DNA from: CAVTHK01 sp964552235
GTDB taxonomy: Bacteria; Spirochaetota; Spirochaetia; SZUA-6; CAVTHK01
Length of the DNA stretch: 64,000 nt
Assembly (NCBI GenBank): GCA_964552235.1
Contig: CAZKGO010000008.1
Location: 27,950 to 91,949 of the forward strand
Direction of reading: 5' to 3'
Shown piece after piece: positions 1 through 8,373 of this stretch. How positions within the stretch are numbered: position 1 is the first letter of the stretch; the number at the start of each line of letters is the position of its first letter. The position numbers and the translations under genes were made by a program. A model generated the notes under the pieces. That model did not search any database. It saw only the letters and a program-made list of their open reading frames with translations, and was not told the origin of the DNA.

Positions 1-1781
1 AGATCTACTACCAGAACCGCGGCTACGTGGACGCCAAGGTCGTCAAGGTCGACCGCCAGGCCGAAGTCGACGAGGAGCAGCAGAGGGTGCAGCTGATCAT
101 CACGCTGTACATCGACGAAGGCGCGCTCTGGCTCTACGGCGGCATGACCTACGAGGGCAACAGGATCTTCACCAACGAGCAGATCGACGAGATCCTTCGC
201 CTGAAGCCGGGGACCGTCTTCAGCCGGCAGCGCGTCGAGGCCCAGTACCAGAAGCTGGTCAGCCTCTACACCGACAGCGGCTACATCTTCAACGTCATCC
301 GCAGGCGTGAGTCGCGCGACGAGGCCGCCAAGACCATTTCCTACCACGTCATCATCCAGGAGTCGGAAAAGGCCCACATCGAGAACATCGTCCTGCAGGG
401 CAACAAGAAAACCAAGGACCACGTGATTCTGCGCGAGCTGCCGTTCGAAGAGGGCGACATCTTCAGCGTCGACAAGATCCGTCAGGGCTACCTGAACCTC
501 TACAACCTGCAGTACTTCTCGTCGATCGACATCAATCCCGTCGAAGGCAGCGAGCACGGCCTCATGGACGTGGTGGTGAGCCTCGAGGAGCAGAGCTGGG
601 CCCAGTTCAAGTTCGCTCTCGCCTTTTCCGGCAGCGAGTTCCCGGTCTCGGGACAGCTGGGCTGGTCGGATTCGAACTTTCTCGGCACCGGCAGGACCGT
701 GAGCGCCGACCTCGAGGGGTCGATCTACCGCCAGGGCGCAGCCGTGAGCTTCAAGGACGAGTACCTCTTCGGGCCGAACTTCGGCGGCAGCCTGAGCCTG
801 TCGTTCTATCACAACGTCGTCCGCAATGTGCTCCAGGACATCGAGCCTCCGATCTTCATCGACGACGACGTGCCGGACCCTTTTACGAGCCCCGAGGAGT
901 ACGAAGACGCCCTGGATTCGGGCGACCTCGACGTGCCGTACTACTCCACGATGCAGTACGACTCCATCGACATCTCGCTGGGCTTCACGGCCAGCCGGTT
1001 CATGCGGACGGTTCTCGGCAGGCTGGGCGTCAACAGCGGCCTGTCGTCCACGCTCACCTACGTCTGGTACGACCCTGACGTCTACCGCCCCTACAGCGCC
1101 CTCGTCCGGGACAACCTGGAATCGTGGCAGGTGGTGAACACCTGGGCAACGACTCTGTACTGGGACAACCGTGACATCTACTACAACCCCACCAGGGGAC
1201 ACTACATCTCGCAGTACTTCGGCCTGACCGGAGGCCTTCTCGGCGGCACCCGCCACTACATCAAGCTCGCGTCCCGGGCCGACGGCTACCACAAGCTGTT
1301 CAGCGTGCCGCTCGCCGACAAGTTCCAGCTCGAGATGGTGCTGGCGGCTCACAGCGAGTTGTCGTTCATCCTCCCCCAGCTTGACGGCGACCTGGAGTTG
1401 ACCACCAAGGACGCGCTCACCATCGACGGTATGACCGTCGCGCGCGGCTGGTCGTACAGGTACGACTACCGCTCGATGTGGGCGAACACCCTCGAGCTGC
1501 GCCTGCCGATCGCGCGCCAGTTCATCTGGTGGGCCTGGTTTTTCGACGCCGTCGGCGCGTGGGCGACTCCCGATGGCCCGTCCTCGATGAGCATCGAGGA
1601 CTTCTTCTTCAGCTACGGGGGCGGTCTGCGGTTCACGATTCCGGGCCTGCCGATCAGGCTCTACCTCGCCCAGGCGTTCCGCATCATCGACGGCGACATC
1701 GAGCTGGAGTCGGGCGACATACCCCTGGGCCCCCTCGACCTCAAGTTCGTCATTTCGATCACAATGCCGAGCGGGTTCTAG
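1..1781 (+). CDS. bamA: Outer membrane protein assembly factor BamA (5' partial)
   Basis: This is the C-terminal 590 or so residues of BamA, the central barrel of the machine that folds beta-barrel proteins into the outer membrane. The reading frame is open from base 3 with no start codon needed, so the gene begins upstream of the window. The visible part opens inside a POTRA domain (tyrosine-rich text ending in GYVDA), continues through further POTRA repeats (GMTYEGN; IVLQGNKKTKD, roughly the first 190 residues) and then the 16-strand barrel. The protein ends in phenylalanine, as barrel substrates usually do. The skp-like gene starts 20 bases later and mutS follows, the same order as tp0326-tp0328 in Treponema pallidum. 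The call is very secure; only the 5' end is missing. Confidence 0.96.
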   Translation, partial: IYYQNRGYVDAKVVKVDRQAEVDEEQQRVQLIITLYIDEGALWLYGGMTYEGNRIFTNEQIDEILRLKPGTVFSRQRVEAQYQKLVSLYTDSGYIFNVIRRRESRDEAAKTISYHVIIQESEKAHIENIVLQGNKKTKDHVILRELPFEEGDIFSVDKIRQGYLNLYNLQYFSSIDINPVEGSEHGLMDVVVSLEEQSWAQFKFALAFSGSEFPVSGQLGWSDSNFLGTGRTVSADLEGSIYRQGAAVSFKDEYLFGPNFGGSLSLSFYHNVVRNVLQDIEPPIFIDDDVPDPFTSPEEYEDALDSGDLDVPYYSTMQYDSIDISLGFTASRFMRTVLGRLGVNSGLSSTLTYVWYDPDVYRPYSALVRDNLESWQVVNTWATTLYWDNRDIYYNPTRGHYISQYFGLTGGLLGGTRHYIKLASRADGYHKLFSVPLADKFQLEMVLAAHSELSFILPQLDGDLELTTKDALTIDGMTVARGWSYRYDYRSMWANTLELRLPIARQFIWWAWFFDAVGAWATPDGPSSMSIEDFFFSYGGGLRFTIPGLPIRLYLAQAFRIIDGDIELESGDIPLGPLDLKFVISITMPSGF

Positions 1782-1801
1782 CTCGGGGAGGACTGCCTGC
1801 C

Positions 1802-2353
1802 ATGCGACGAACTGCTGTTGCCGCGCTCCTCCTGCTGTCGACCGCAGCGGCGCACCTTGCGCACGCCCAGCAGGAGATCACCAGGGTCGGTGTCGTCGAC
1901 ACCAACCGGATCTACTCGGTCTACTTTCAGGACTCCAAGGCCCTGCGCGATCTGGCTGCCTTCAAGCAGTCGATCCTCGAGGAGTCCAAGCGCCTCAGCG
2001 ACGACATCACGGCCATCCGCGCCGCCAAGATCGACGCCGAACGGGACGGACGCAAGGAGGAAGCCCTCAGGCTCGAGAGCCAGATCCTCGAAAAGGAGAA
2101 CTTCCTGCGGGAATACCAGCGGGTCAAGAACCTCGAGTACCGCACGCGGCAGGGCAAGGTCGAGCTCGAGTCGTCGTTCCTCGGAGAGCTCGCCGACGCC
2201 ATCGCCTACGTGGCGGTAAGCGAGGGATTTTCCATGATCATGGAGAAGCAGAACCCCATCTTCCTCTACTTCACGGCGGAAAGCGACATCACCGAGAAGG
2301 TGCTCCAGCACCTCTTCGAGAAGGCCGGCAAGACCTACACGCCCGGCAACTGA
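1802..2353 (+). CDS. skp: Periplasmic chaperone Skp/OmpH family
   Basis: The product is a 183-residue secreted chaperone expected to carry unfolded outer-membrane proteins through the periplasm to BamA. The first 23 residues form a signal peptide (MRR, then an Ala/Leu core, ending AHAQ). The conserved OmpH opening VGVVDTNRIY follows, then a long charged coiled coil rich in Lys, Glu and Arg (about residues 50-140), which would form the tentacle of the trimer. The ATG at 1802 was chosen because a purine-rich ribosome site (GGGGAGGA) lies 10 bases upstream and the signal peptide starts there; the frame is open further upstream only as a shadow of bamA. It sits between bamA and mutS and is probably cotranscribed with bamA. 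Confidence 0.93.
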   Translation: MRRTAVAALLLLSTAAAHLAHAQQEITRVGVVDTNRIYSVYFQDSKALRDLAAFKQSILEESKRLSDDITAIRAAKIDAERDGRKEEALRLESQILEKENFLREYQRVKNLEYRTRQGKVELESSFLGELADAIAYVAVSEGFSMIMEKQNPIFLYFTAESDITEKVLQHLFEKAGKTYTPGN

Positions 2354-2365
2354 ACGCCGCGGGAC

Positions 2366-5005
2366 ATGGCTGCCACAGGGGAGGCCCGCAACAGCAGCGT
2401 AGACGGCCCGGCAGGCCCCATGATCCGGCAGTACCGCAGGATCAAGGAGAGCCACCGCGACGCGGTTCTCTTTTTCCGCCTGGGGGACTTCTACGAGATG
2501 TTCGAGCAGGACGCCCGCGAGGTGTCCGCGCTCCTCGACCTGACGCTGACGCAGCGCAACGGCGTGCCGATGTGCGGCATCCCCTACCACGCCGCCCAGA
2601 CCTACATCGCCCGCCTGCTCAAGGCCGGACGCAAGATCGCGGTCTGCGAGCAGAAGGAGCTGCCTCGCGGCGGCCGGGGCCTCGCCCCCCGCGAGGTGGT
2701 CGAGGTGATCACGCCCGGCACCCTCGTCGACGAGACCTTTCTCGACCAGGGGAGCAACAACTACCTCGTGGCCCTGGGGGGCGCCGCGCCAGCCGCCGCC
2801 GAGCCCCAGCTCGGGCTTGCCTACGTCGACCTGTCGACCGGGGAGTTCCGCTGCACATCCTTTCCGTGGGCCGATCGAGGCGAGAAGCTGCGCAAGGAGC
2901 TCGAACGGCTGGCCCCCAGGGAGATCCTCATCCAGGAGTCGCTGTTCGAAGAGCCGTCGATCGGCCGCACGGTGGCCGGCCGCGACGGGCTGCTGGTCAA
3001 CCGGCTGCCCGACTGGAGCTTCGACGCAGCCGCCGCGTTCGCTGATCTCACGCGGCAGTTCCGGGTCGCCAACCTCAAGGGCTTCGGCCTGCAGGAGGGC
3101 TTGCCGGAAGTCGCCGCCGCGGGCGCCGTTCTCGCCTACGTGGCCTCGGCATCCCACAGCCTGCTTCCCCACATCCGCACCATCGAGGTGTACCGGGACT
3201 CGAGCGCCGTCGCCCTCGACGAGACCACGCAGCGGAACCTCGAGCTGCTGCGCAACCTCTCGGACTCCAGCCGCAAGTACACCCTCCTCGAGGTGCTCGA
3301 TCACTCGCGCACGTCGATGGGCAGCCGGATGCTCAAGCGCTGGCTCCTGGCGCCCCTGACCGACCGCGATCGCATCGAGGAGCGCCTGGCCGCCGTCGAG
3401 CACTTCTACCGCGCCCAGGTGCTGCTGTCGCGCCTGCGGGAGACGCTGGCCGGCTTCCACGACATCGAGCGCCTGACGGCACGCGCCGCCATGGACCGGG
3501 CCCATGCCCGCGACCTGCTCGCTGTCGGCGACTCGCTCGCCTGCGCCCAAGCCCTGTCGCGGCTGCTCGCGGAGGCTCCCGAGGCCGCACGGCTGCCGGG
3601 CCGCCTGGCCGCGGCTCTCGCAGGTCTGGGGCCGCTGCAGCGGCTTCTGGCCGCCGGGATCGCCGACAACCCGCCCGTCGTCCTCAACGAAGGCGATCTC
3701 ATCAGAGAAGGCTACAACGCCGAGCTGGACCGGCTGCGGGGCCTGCGCCGCGACACCCGCCGACTCCTGCACGCGTTGCTGAAGGAAGAGCAGGAGAAGA
3801 CCGGAATCGCCTCGCTGAAGCTGCGCCACAACCGGGTCCTCGGCTACTTTTTCGAGGTGACCAGGCCGAACCTGCCGCTGGTGCCTCGCCACTTCAACAG
3901 GCGGCAGTCGATGGCCAACGCGGAGCGCTTCACGACCGAACGCCTGGCCGATCTGGAGAGCGAGATCAACAGCGCCGCCGAATCGGCCAACGAGCTGGAA
4001 CGGCGGCTGTTCGTCGAGATCCGGGAACAGGTCAAGGCCCAGGTTCCGGCCCTTCTCTCGTGCGCCGACGTCGTGGCCGAGATCGACGTTCTGCAGTCAT
4101 TCGCCATGGCCGCCACCGTCCACGGCTTCGCGCGGCCCCGCATCGATCCCGAGGGCGACCTCTCGATCGTCGAGGGCAGGCACCCGGTGGTCGAGGCGCA
4201 CCTGCCGCCCGGCGCTTTTGTGCCCAACAGCCTGAGCCTCGGCAGGGACAGGGGGCGCTTCGTCCTGCTCACCGGCCCGAACATGGCCGGCAAGAGCACG
4301 TTCCTGCGCCAGGTGGCCCTGATCGTACTGATGGCCCAGGCCGGCTCCTTCGTGCCCGCCCGCGAGGCCTCGCTGCCGCTCGTCGACAGGATCTTCTGCC
4401 GCGTCGGGGCGACCGACAACCTGGCGCGGGGCGAGTCGACCTTCCTGGTGGAAATGAACGAAACCGCGAACATCATCCGCTCGGCCACCGCGCGCAGCCT
4501 CGTGATCATGGACGAGGTGGGCCGCGGCACCGGCACCAGCGACGGGCTGGCAATCGCCTGGAGCGTCTCCTCGTACCTGCTGCAGCGGATCGGCGCATTC
4601 ACGCTGTTCGCCACTCACTACCACGAGCTGGCGGGACTGGACCACCCAGATCTGGTCAGGCTCTGCATGGATGTGGAGGAACGCGAAGGGGAGATCCGGT
4701 TCCTCAAGCGGGTGCGCCCGGGTTCTTCGGACAACTCCTACGGGCTGCACGTGGCCCGCCTCGCGGGCCTCCCCGCTGAGATCATCGAGGAGGCGCAGCG
4801 GCTGCTCGCGCGGGGGGCAGACCGGCCTCCCGCCGCGGCTGCCCCGCCCCCCGCGCCTCGGGCGCCGCTGCAGGCCGAGCTGTTCGCTCCGGCCGAGATC
4901 CTGCTTCAGGCGCTCAGGAGCATCGACCCCGAACGGATCACGCCCCTGGAGGCGCTCACCTTGATTGCGCGTTGGAAGCGGGAGATCGACCGCGGCGGCG
5001 CCTGA
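2366..5005 (+). CDS. mutS: DNA mismatch repair protein MutS
   Basis: An 879-residue MutS that recognises base mismatches and recruits MutL (present at 37826). The mismatch-wedge motif GDFYE is at residues 40-44 (Phe42 and Glu44). The core and clamp domains follow, then the ABC-type ATPase with Walker A GPNMAGKST at 637-645 and Walker B IMDEVGRGT around Asp716-Glu717, and a helix-turn-helix at the C-terminus. The length is normal for MutS1. The ATG at 2366 starts 12 bases after the skp stop, so transcription with bamA-skp is likely. The C-terminal tail contains a Pro/Ala-rich linker of about 20 residues before the last helices, a common variable region. mutL lies 33 kb away rather than next door. 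Confidence 0.98.
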   Translation: MAATGEARNSSVDGPAGPMIRQYRRIKESHRDAVLFFRLGDFYEMFEQDAREVSALLDLTLTQRNGVPMCGIPYHAAQTYIARLLKAGRKIAVCEQKELPRGGRGLAPREVVEVITPGTLVDETFLDQGSNNYLVALGGAAPAAAEPQLGLAYVDLSTGEFRCTSFPWADRGEKLRKELERLAPREILIQESLFEEPSIGRTVAGRDGLLVNRLPDWSFDAAAAFADLTRQFRVANLKGFGLQEGLPEVAAAGAVLAYVASASHSLLPHIRTIEVYRDSSAVALDETTQRNLELLRNLSDSSRKYTLLEVLDHSRTSMGSRMLKRWLLAPLTDRDRIEERLAAVEHFYRAQVLLSRLRETLAGFHDIERLTARAAMDRAHARDLLAVGDSLACAQALSRLLAEAPEAARLPGRLAAALAGLGPLQRLLAAGIADNPPVVLNEGDLIREGYNAELDRLRGLRRDTRRLLHALLKEEQEKTGIASLKLRHNRVLGYFFEVTRPNLPLVPRHFNRRQSMANAERFTTERLADLESEINSAAESANELERRLFVEIREQVKAQVPALLSCADVVAEIDVLQSFAMAATVHGFARPRIDPEGDLSIVEGRHPVVEAHLPPGAFVPNSLSLGRDRGRFVLLTGPNMAGKSTFLRQVALIVLMAQAGSFVPAREASLPLVDRIFCRVGATDNLARGESTFLVEMNETANIIRSATARSLVIMDEVGRGTGTSDGLAIAWSVSSYLLQRIGAFTLFATHYHELAGLDHPDLVRLCMDVEEREGEIRFLKRVRPGSSDNSYGLHVARLAGLPAEIIEEAQRLLARGADRPPAAAAPPPAPRAPLQAELFAPAEILLQALRSIDPERITPLEALTLIARWKREIDRGGA

Positions 5006-5010
5006 GCCCC

Positions 5011-5259
5011 TCAGTCCTTGATGTTGTACTTCTTCTTGAACCGCTCGATGCGGCCGGCGGTGTCCACCAGCTGCTGCTTGCCCGTGAAGAACGGGTGAGA
5101 GGCGCTGGAGATCTCCACGTCGAACACCGGGTACTCGTTGCCGTCGGTGTACCTGACCTTCTGCTTCGACGACACCGTCGAGCGCGTGAGGAACAGCGTG
5201 CCGGATGCCGTGTCGCGGAACACGACAGGCTGGTATTTCGGGTGGATATCCTTTTTCAT
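5011..5259 (-). CDS. rpmE2: Large-subunit ribosomal protein L31, type B
   Basis: The product is an 82-residue L31 protein at the 50S-30S interface. It starts MKKDIHPKYQPV and contains the family text SSASHPFFTGKQ. It has no cysteine at all, so it is the zinc-free (C-minus, type B) form rather than the CxxC form. The ATG at 5259 is chosen over an in-frame upstream codon at 5289 because GAGGGAGT lies about 10 bases upstream and because homologues begin MKxxIHP; the longer reading would overlap rho. It lies directly downstream of rho on the same strand with a 26-base gap, the same rho-L31 pairing known from treponemes. It converges with mutS with only 5 bases between stops. Confidence 0.95.
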   Translation of the reverse strand: MKKDIHPKYQPVVFRDTASGTLFLTRSTVSSKQKVRYTDGNEYPVFDVEISSASHPFFTGKQQLVDTAGRIERFKKKYNIKD

Positions 5260-5285
5260 CGTCGTTTCGACTCCCTCGGCAACCG

Positions 5286-6884
5286 TCACTCGGCGGCTGC
5301 GCCGGCGTTCATCGACTGCAGGAACGCCGCATTGTTCTTGGTCTTGTTCATTTTGTCAATCAGAAGCTCGATCACCTCGGAGTCGTCCATCGGGTTCATC
5401 ACCTTGCGCAGGATCCAGACCTTCTGCAGCTCCTCCTCGGTGAGCAGCAGCTCTTCCTTGCGCGTGCTCGACCGCTTGATGTTGATGGCGGGAAAGGTCC
5501 GCCGGTCGGCGATCTTGCGGTCGAGGAGCACCTCCATGTTCCCCGTTCCCTTGAACTCCTCAAAGATGACCTCGTCCATCCGGCTGCCGGTCTCGATGAG
5601 CGCCGTGGCCACGATCGTGAGGCTGCCGCCCTTTTCGATGTTCCTGGCCGCGCCGAAGAATCGCTTGGGTTTGTGCAGCGCGTTGGAGTCGACGCCGCCG
5701 GAGAGGATCTTGCCCGAGGTGGGCACCGTCTGGTTGTACGCCCGCGCCAGGCGCGTGATCGAATCCAGCAGAATCACCACGTCGCGTCCGTGCTCGACGA
5801 AGCGCTTGGCGCGCTCGATCACCATCTCGGCCACCTGGACGTGGCGGGTCGCCTGCTCGTCAAAGGTGGAGGCGATCACTTCGCCCTTGACGTTGCGCTG
5901 CATGTCCGTCACTTCCTCGGGCCGCTCGTCGATCAGGAGAACGAACAGGAGGACCTCGGGCTGGTTCTCGGTGATCGCGTTGGCGATCTTCTGCAACAGG
6001 ATCGTCTTGCCGGCCTTGGGAGGCGAAACGATCAGGCCGCGCTGCCCCTTGCCGATCGGCGAAAAGAGGTTGATCAGCCGCGTAGAGATGTCGCCCGACC
6101 GCGTTTCGAGGTTTAGGCGGACGTTCGGGTAGACGGGAAGAAGGTTGTCGAAGGGAATGCGGGTCTGGGCCACCTGCGGGTCGTCCATGTTCACGCTCTC
6201 GACCCGCAGCATGGCGAAGAAGCGCTCGCCCTCCTTGGGTGAGCGGATCTGGCCGGCCACCGTGTCGCCTGTCTTGAGGTTGAACAGCCGGATCTGGGAG
6301 GGCGAGATGTAGATATCGTCGGGCCCGGGCAGGTAGCTGTAGTTCGGCGACCGCAGGAACCCGTAGCCGTCGGGCAGGATCTCCAGCGCCCCGTAGGCAT
6401 AGATGGTGCCCCCGCGCTCGGTGTGGGCCTTGAGGATCGCGAAGATCAGCTCCTGCTTCCGCATGGCCACGAGCCGGTCGTGGGGGATCTCCAGCGTGCG
6501 CGCCAGCTCGCGAAGCTCGGTCATGCTCATGCTCGAGAGCTCGTTGATCTGCAGGCGCTGGTCCCGGCGGCTCGCTCCCTCGGCCTCCAGGCGCGGGCCG
6601 CGCTCCTGCGGCGCCGCCTCGGCAGCCTCCGCCGCCCCTGCGTCCAGGTCCTCGCGCGGCTGCTCTTCCGGCTCGCCGCCGTCCTTGATCAGCTGAACGC
6701 GTATGCGCCTCCGCTTGCCACGCCGCGTCCCGCCCTCGCGCATGGGGGCGGCGACAGGCGCCGCAGGGGCCGCCGGGACGCCGCCTCTATCCGCCCCGTC
6801 GTCCAAGGCCTCCGCCGTCTGTGCCGCCAGACCGATCTCCTGGGTTTCACTGCCGCCGTCGCGTCGCTTACGGATCATAGCCAT
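5286..6884 (-). CDS. rho: Transcription termination factor Rho
   Basis: A 532-residue hexameric RNA helicase that ends transcription. The first 115 or so residues are a basic, low-complexity extension (RKRR, GGTRRGKRRR and an Ala/Glu-rich stretch) found in Rho of many high-GC bacteria. A Rho-N domain follows (MTELRELARTLEIPH), then the RNA-binding cold-shock fold (YGFLRSPNYSYLPGPDDIYIS) and the RecA-like motor with the P-loop SPPKAGKT near residue 285-292, a Walker B region (VVILLDSITRLARAYN) and the Q/R loops (GGVDSNALHKPKRFFGAARN). A near-perfect promoter lies 90-115 bases upstream. The gene is followed by rpmE2. Few intrinsic terminators are visible in this window, so Rho may do much of the termination here (inference). 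Confidence 0.98.
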   Translation of the reverse strand: MAMIRKRRDGGSETQEIGLAAQTAEALDDGADRGGVPAAPAAPVAAPMREGGTRRGKRRRIRVQLIKDGGEPEEQPREDLDAGAAEAAEAAPQERGPRLEAEGASRRDQRLQINELSSMSMTELRELARTLEIPHDRLVAMRKQELIFAILKAHTERGGTIYAYGALEILPDGYGFLRSPNYSYLPGPDDIYISPSQIRLFNLKTGDTVAGQIRSPKEGERFFAMLRVESVNMDDPQVAQTRIPFDNLLPVYPNVRLNLETRSGDISTRLINLFSPIGKGQRGLIVSPPKAGKTILLQKIANAITENQPEVLLFVLLIDERPEEVTDMQRNVKGEVIASTFDEQATRHVQVAEMVIERAKRFVEHGRDVVILLDSITRLARAYNQTVPTSGKILSGGVDSNALHKPKRFFGAARNIEKGGSLTIVATALIETGSRMDEVIFEEFKGTGNMEVLLDRKIADRRTFPAINIKRSSTRKEELLLTEEELQKVWILRKVMNPMDDSEVIELLIDKMNKTKNNAAFLQSMNAGAAAE

Positions 6885-6972
6885 CAGGCCTGCTCCACAA
6901 GAAAAAAGGTATTGGAAGGGAGAGAAGAGCCGCCCCCGACTCCAGGGGCTGTTGGGTATCTGCTTTGCTCAT

Positions 6973-7001
6973 AGTATATTGTTCACCCGCCTCGCTGTCA
7001 A
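6973..7001 (-). promoter_or_regulatory. Sigma70-type promoter for rho-rpmE2
   Basis: Read on the minus strand there is a perfect -35 TTGACA (6996-7001), a 17-base spacer and a -10 TATACT (6973-6978), five of six matches. The start of rho is about 90 bases downstream, leaving a leader that could hold Rho autoregulatory sites. The -35 box overlaps the last codons of the upstream cinA-like gene. Confidence 0.85.
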
Positions 7002-7822
7002 CCGGACGGGCCCGCCTGCCAGGGCTGCCCGCGCACGCGAGAGTCGATCATCAGCAGGGCCTGCCAGGCCGCCTGCTCGCGCACGCGGCCGCGGTCGCCG
7101 CGATAGAGGAAGCACGCCGACTCGACCGCATCGGTCGGGCCGCCGGCGGCGATCCAGACCGTCCCGACGGGCTTGTCGGCAGTACCCCCATCGGGACCTG
7201 CGACCCCCGAGATCGCAGCGGCGTACTGCGCGCCGAACGCCGCCGCCGCTGCCCGGGCCATGGCCTCGACCACCGCCGACGAAACGGCCCCGTGGCGGGC
7301 CAGGGTTTCCGCTGGCACGCCGAGCAGCCTCACCTTTGCCTCGTTGGAGTACGCAACCACCCCTCCGAGCAGGAACGCCGAGCTTCCCGGCAGGTCGGTC
7401 AGCAGCTTGCACACCAGGCCTCCCGTGCAGGACTCCGCCAGCGCCAGCGACGCGCCGGCGGCCCTCAGCGAAGCGGCCACGCGGCCCACCAGGCTCTGGT
7501 CGCCGGCGGCCACGCGGGCCGGCCCGAACACGGCCCGCAGGCGGTCGACGGCACGGCCTTCGCCGCCCTCCGCCGGCCTCAGCACGGTCCGGTCGGCCCG
7601 CTCGACGCAGCCGGCCGCATCCAGGCCTGCGGCCGCCAGCGCCGCCCGCACCTCGGCGGCCGTGGCGAGGTAGACCGAGACCGCGTACCCTGCTTGCGGA
7701 TGCGTGGCTGCCGCCTTTGCGCCTGCTGCCGTTCCGCTCAGGCGCCCCTGAGGGATTCCTTGAGCTCGGAAGACCGAGCCGAGAAGATGTCGACCGCGGC
7801 GGTGTCCTTGATCATCTCGCAC
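6998..7822 (-). CDS. CinA C-terminal-domain protein (nicotinamide mononucleotide deamidase, PncC type)
   Basis: The recognisable part is the CinA-C domain, which hydrolyses nicotinamide mononucleotide to nicotinate mononucleotide in pyridine salvage. Markers are ALAESCTGG, LPGSSAFLLGGVVAYSNEAK, GVSSAVVEAMA-like text, ISGVAGPDGG and KPVGTVWIA. Before it lies about 70 residues that resemble the small middle domain of full-length CinA; the N-terminal MoaB-like domain is absent. The start is uncertain. The widest frame begins at GTG 7822 and overlaps the preceding bactofilin by 85 bases. A CTG at 7741 overlaps the bactofilin stop (CTGA) with AGGGG just upstream and would fit translational coupling. 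The protein is therefore 247-274 residues. The 3' end carries the rho promoter. Confidence 0.85.
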   Translation of the reverse strand: MRDDQGHRRGRHLLGSVFRAQGIPQGRLSGTAAGAKAAATHPQAGYAVSVYLATAAEVRAALAAAGLDAAGCVERADRTVLRPAEGGEGRAVDRLRAVFGPARVAAGDQSLVGRVAASLRAAGASLALAESCTGGLVCKLLTDLPGSSAFLLGGVVAYSNEAKVRLLGVPAETLARHGAVSSAVVEAMARAAAAAFGAQYAAAISGVAGPDGGTADKPVGTVWIAAGGPTDAVESACFLYRGDRGRVREQAAWQALLMIDSRVRGQPWQAGPSG

Positions 7823-8139
7823 TTGCCCTCGAACACCACTCCGTCGGCTATCTTCAGCTTCGCGGTCCTGATGTCTCCGTACAGGCGCGCAGTGCCGAGC
7901 AGCTCGACCCTGTCCCGCGCCACGATGTTTCCCCGGACCGTTCCCGCGACCACGACCGACCCGACCTCGATGTCGGCGTCGATCTCGGCGCTCTGCTCGA
8001 CGTACAGCGCTCCGGCGGACACGATCCGTCCCTGGAAGCGCCCTTCGACCTTGAGCGACTTCTCGAAGCGCATGGTGCCGCTGAAGCTCGTTTCCTTGCC
8101 GAGGCTCGTGCTGATCCGATCGTCGGTGATCTTGGACAC
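7738..8139 (-). CDS. Bactofilin (polymer-forming cytoskeletal protein), first copy
   Basis: A 133-residue bactofilin, a right-handed beta-helix protein that polymerises into filaments on the inner face of the membrane and often positions cell-wall enzymes. The regular short-strand pattern with alternating hydrophobic residues and Gly runs from about residue 20 to 110 (GTMRFEKSLKVEGRFQGRI; VRGNIVARDRVELLGTARLYGDI). The tails are short and there is no transmembrane segment. It lies 12 bases after the small TPR-like gene and overlaps the CinA-C gene, so it belongs to the response-regulator cluster. A second, different bactofilin is at 14415-14855. Confidence 0.92.
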   Translation of the reverse strand: MSKITDDRISTSLGKETSFSGTMRFEKSLKVEGRFQGRIVSAGALYVEQSAEIDADIEVGSVVVAGTVRGNIVARDRVELLGTARLYGDIRTAKLKIADGVVFEGKCEMIKDTAAVDIFSARSSELKESLRGA

Positions 8140-8151
8140 GGCTTCCGTCCG

Positions 8152-8373
8152 CTACTTGGTCGTCATCACGAACACCCCGTCCCAGTCCTGCGGCGGCGGG
8201 TTCTCGATGTAGTGCTTGCAGCGCGCATAGTACACCTTGGACGGGCCGTCCTCCGGGTCCACCTGCAGCGCCTGGGCAAAGAACCTGCGGGCCTCGGCGA
8301 ACCGCATCAGCTTGTAGGCCTTGCGCCCCTGGTCGAACAGCTCCAGGACGTGCCGCGTCTTCTCGGAAATCAT
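8152..8373 (-). CDS. Small TPR-like protein with adenylate-cyclase-type tail
   Basis: A 73-residue protein with one TPR-like helix pair (QGRKAYKLMRFAEARRFFAQALQVDPEDGPSKVYYARC) and the tail PPPQDWDGVFVMTTK. That tail resembles the end of class III adenylate/guanylate cyclases with C-terminal TPR segments in spirochaetes, where PPP.DWDG.....TK closes the protein (recalled family pattern, not searched). Here it stands alone without a cyclase domain. Its ATG overlaps the stop of the response regulator (ATGA at 8370-8373), so the two are translationally coupled and probably work together. It could be a relic of a split cyclase or a small interaction module; the function is not known. Confidence 0.75.
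   Translation of the reverse strand: MISEKTRHVLELFDQGRKAYKLMRFAEARRFFAQALQVDPEDGPSKVYYARCKHYIENPPPQDWDGVFVMTTK

Noticed and set aside
1778..3892. Long open frame of about 700 codons opposite skp and mutS
   Set aside because: It is the antisense of high-GC coding sequence, has low-complexity composition and no family motif, while skp and mutS on the other strand are clear.
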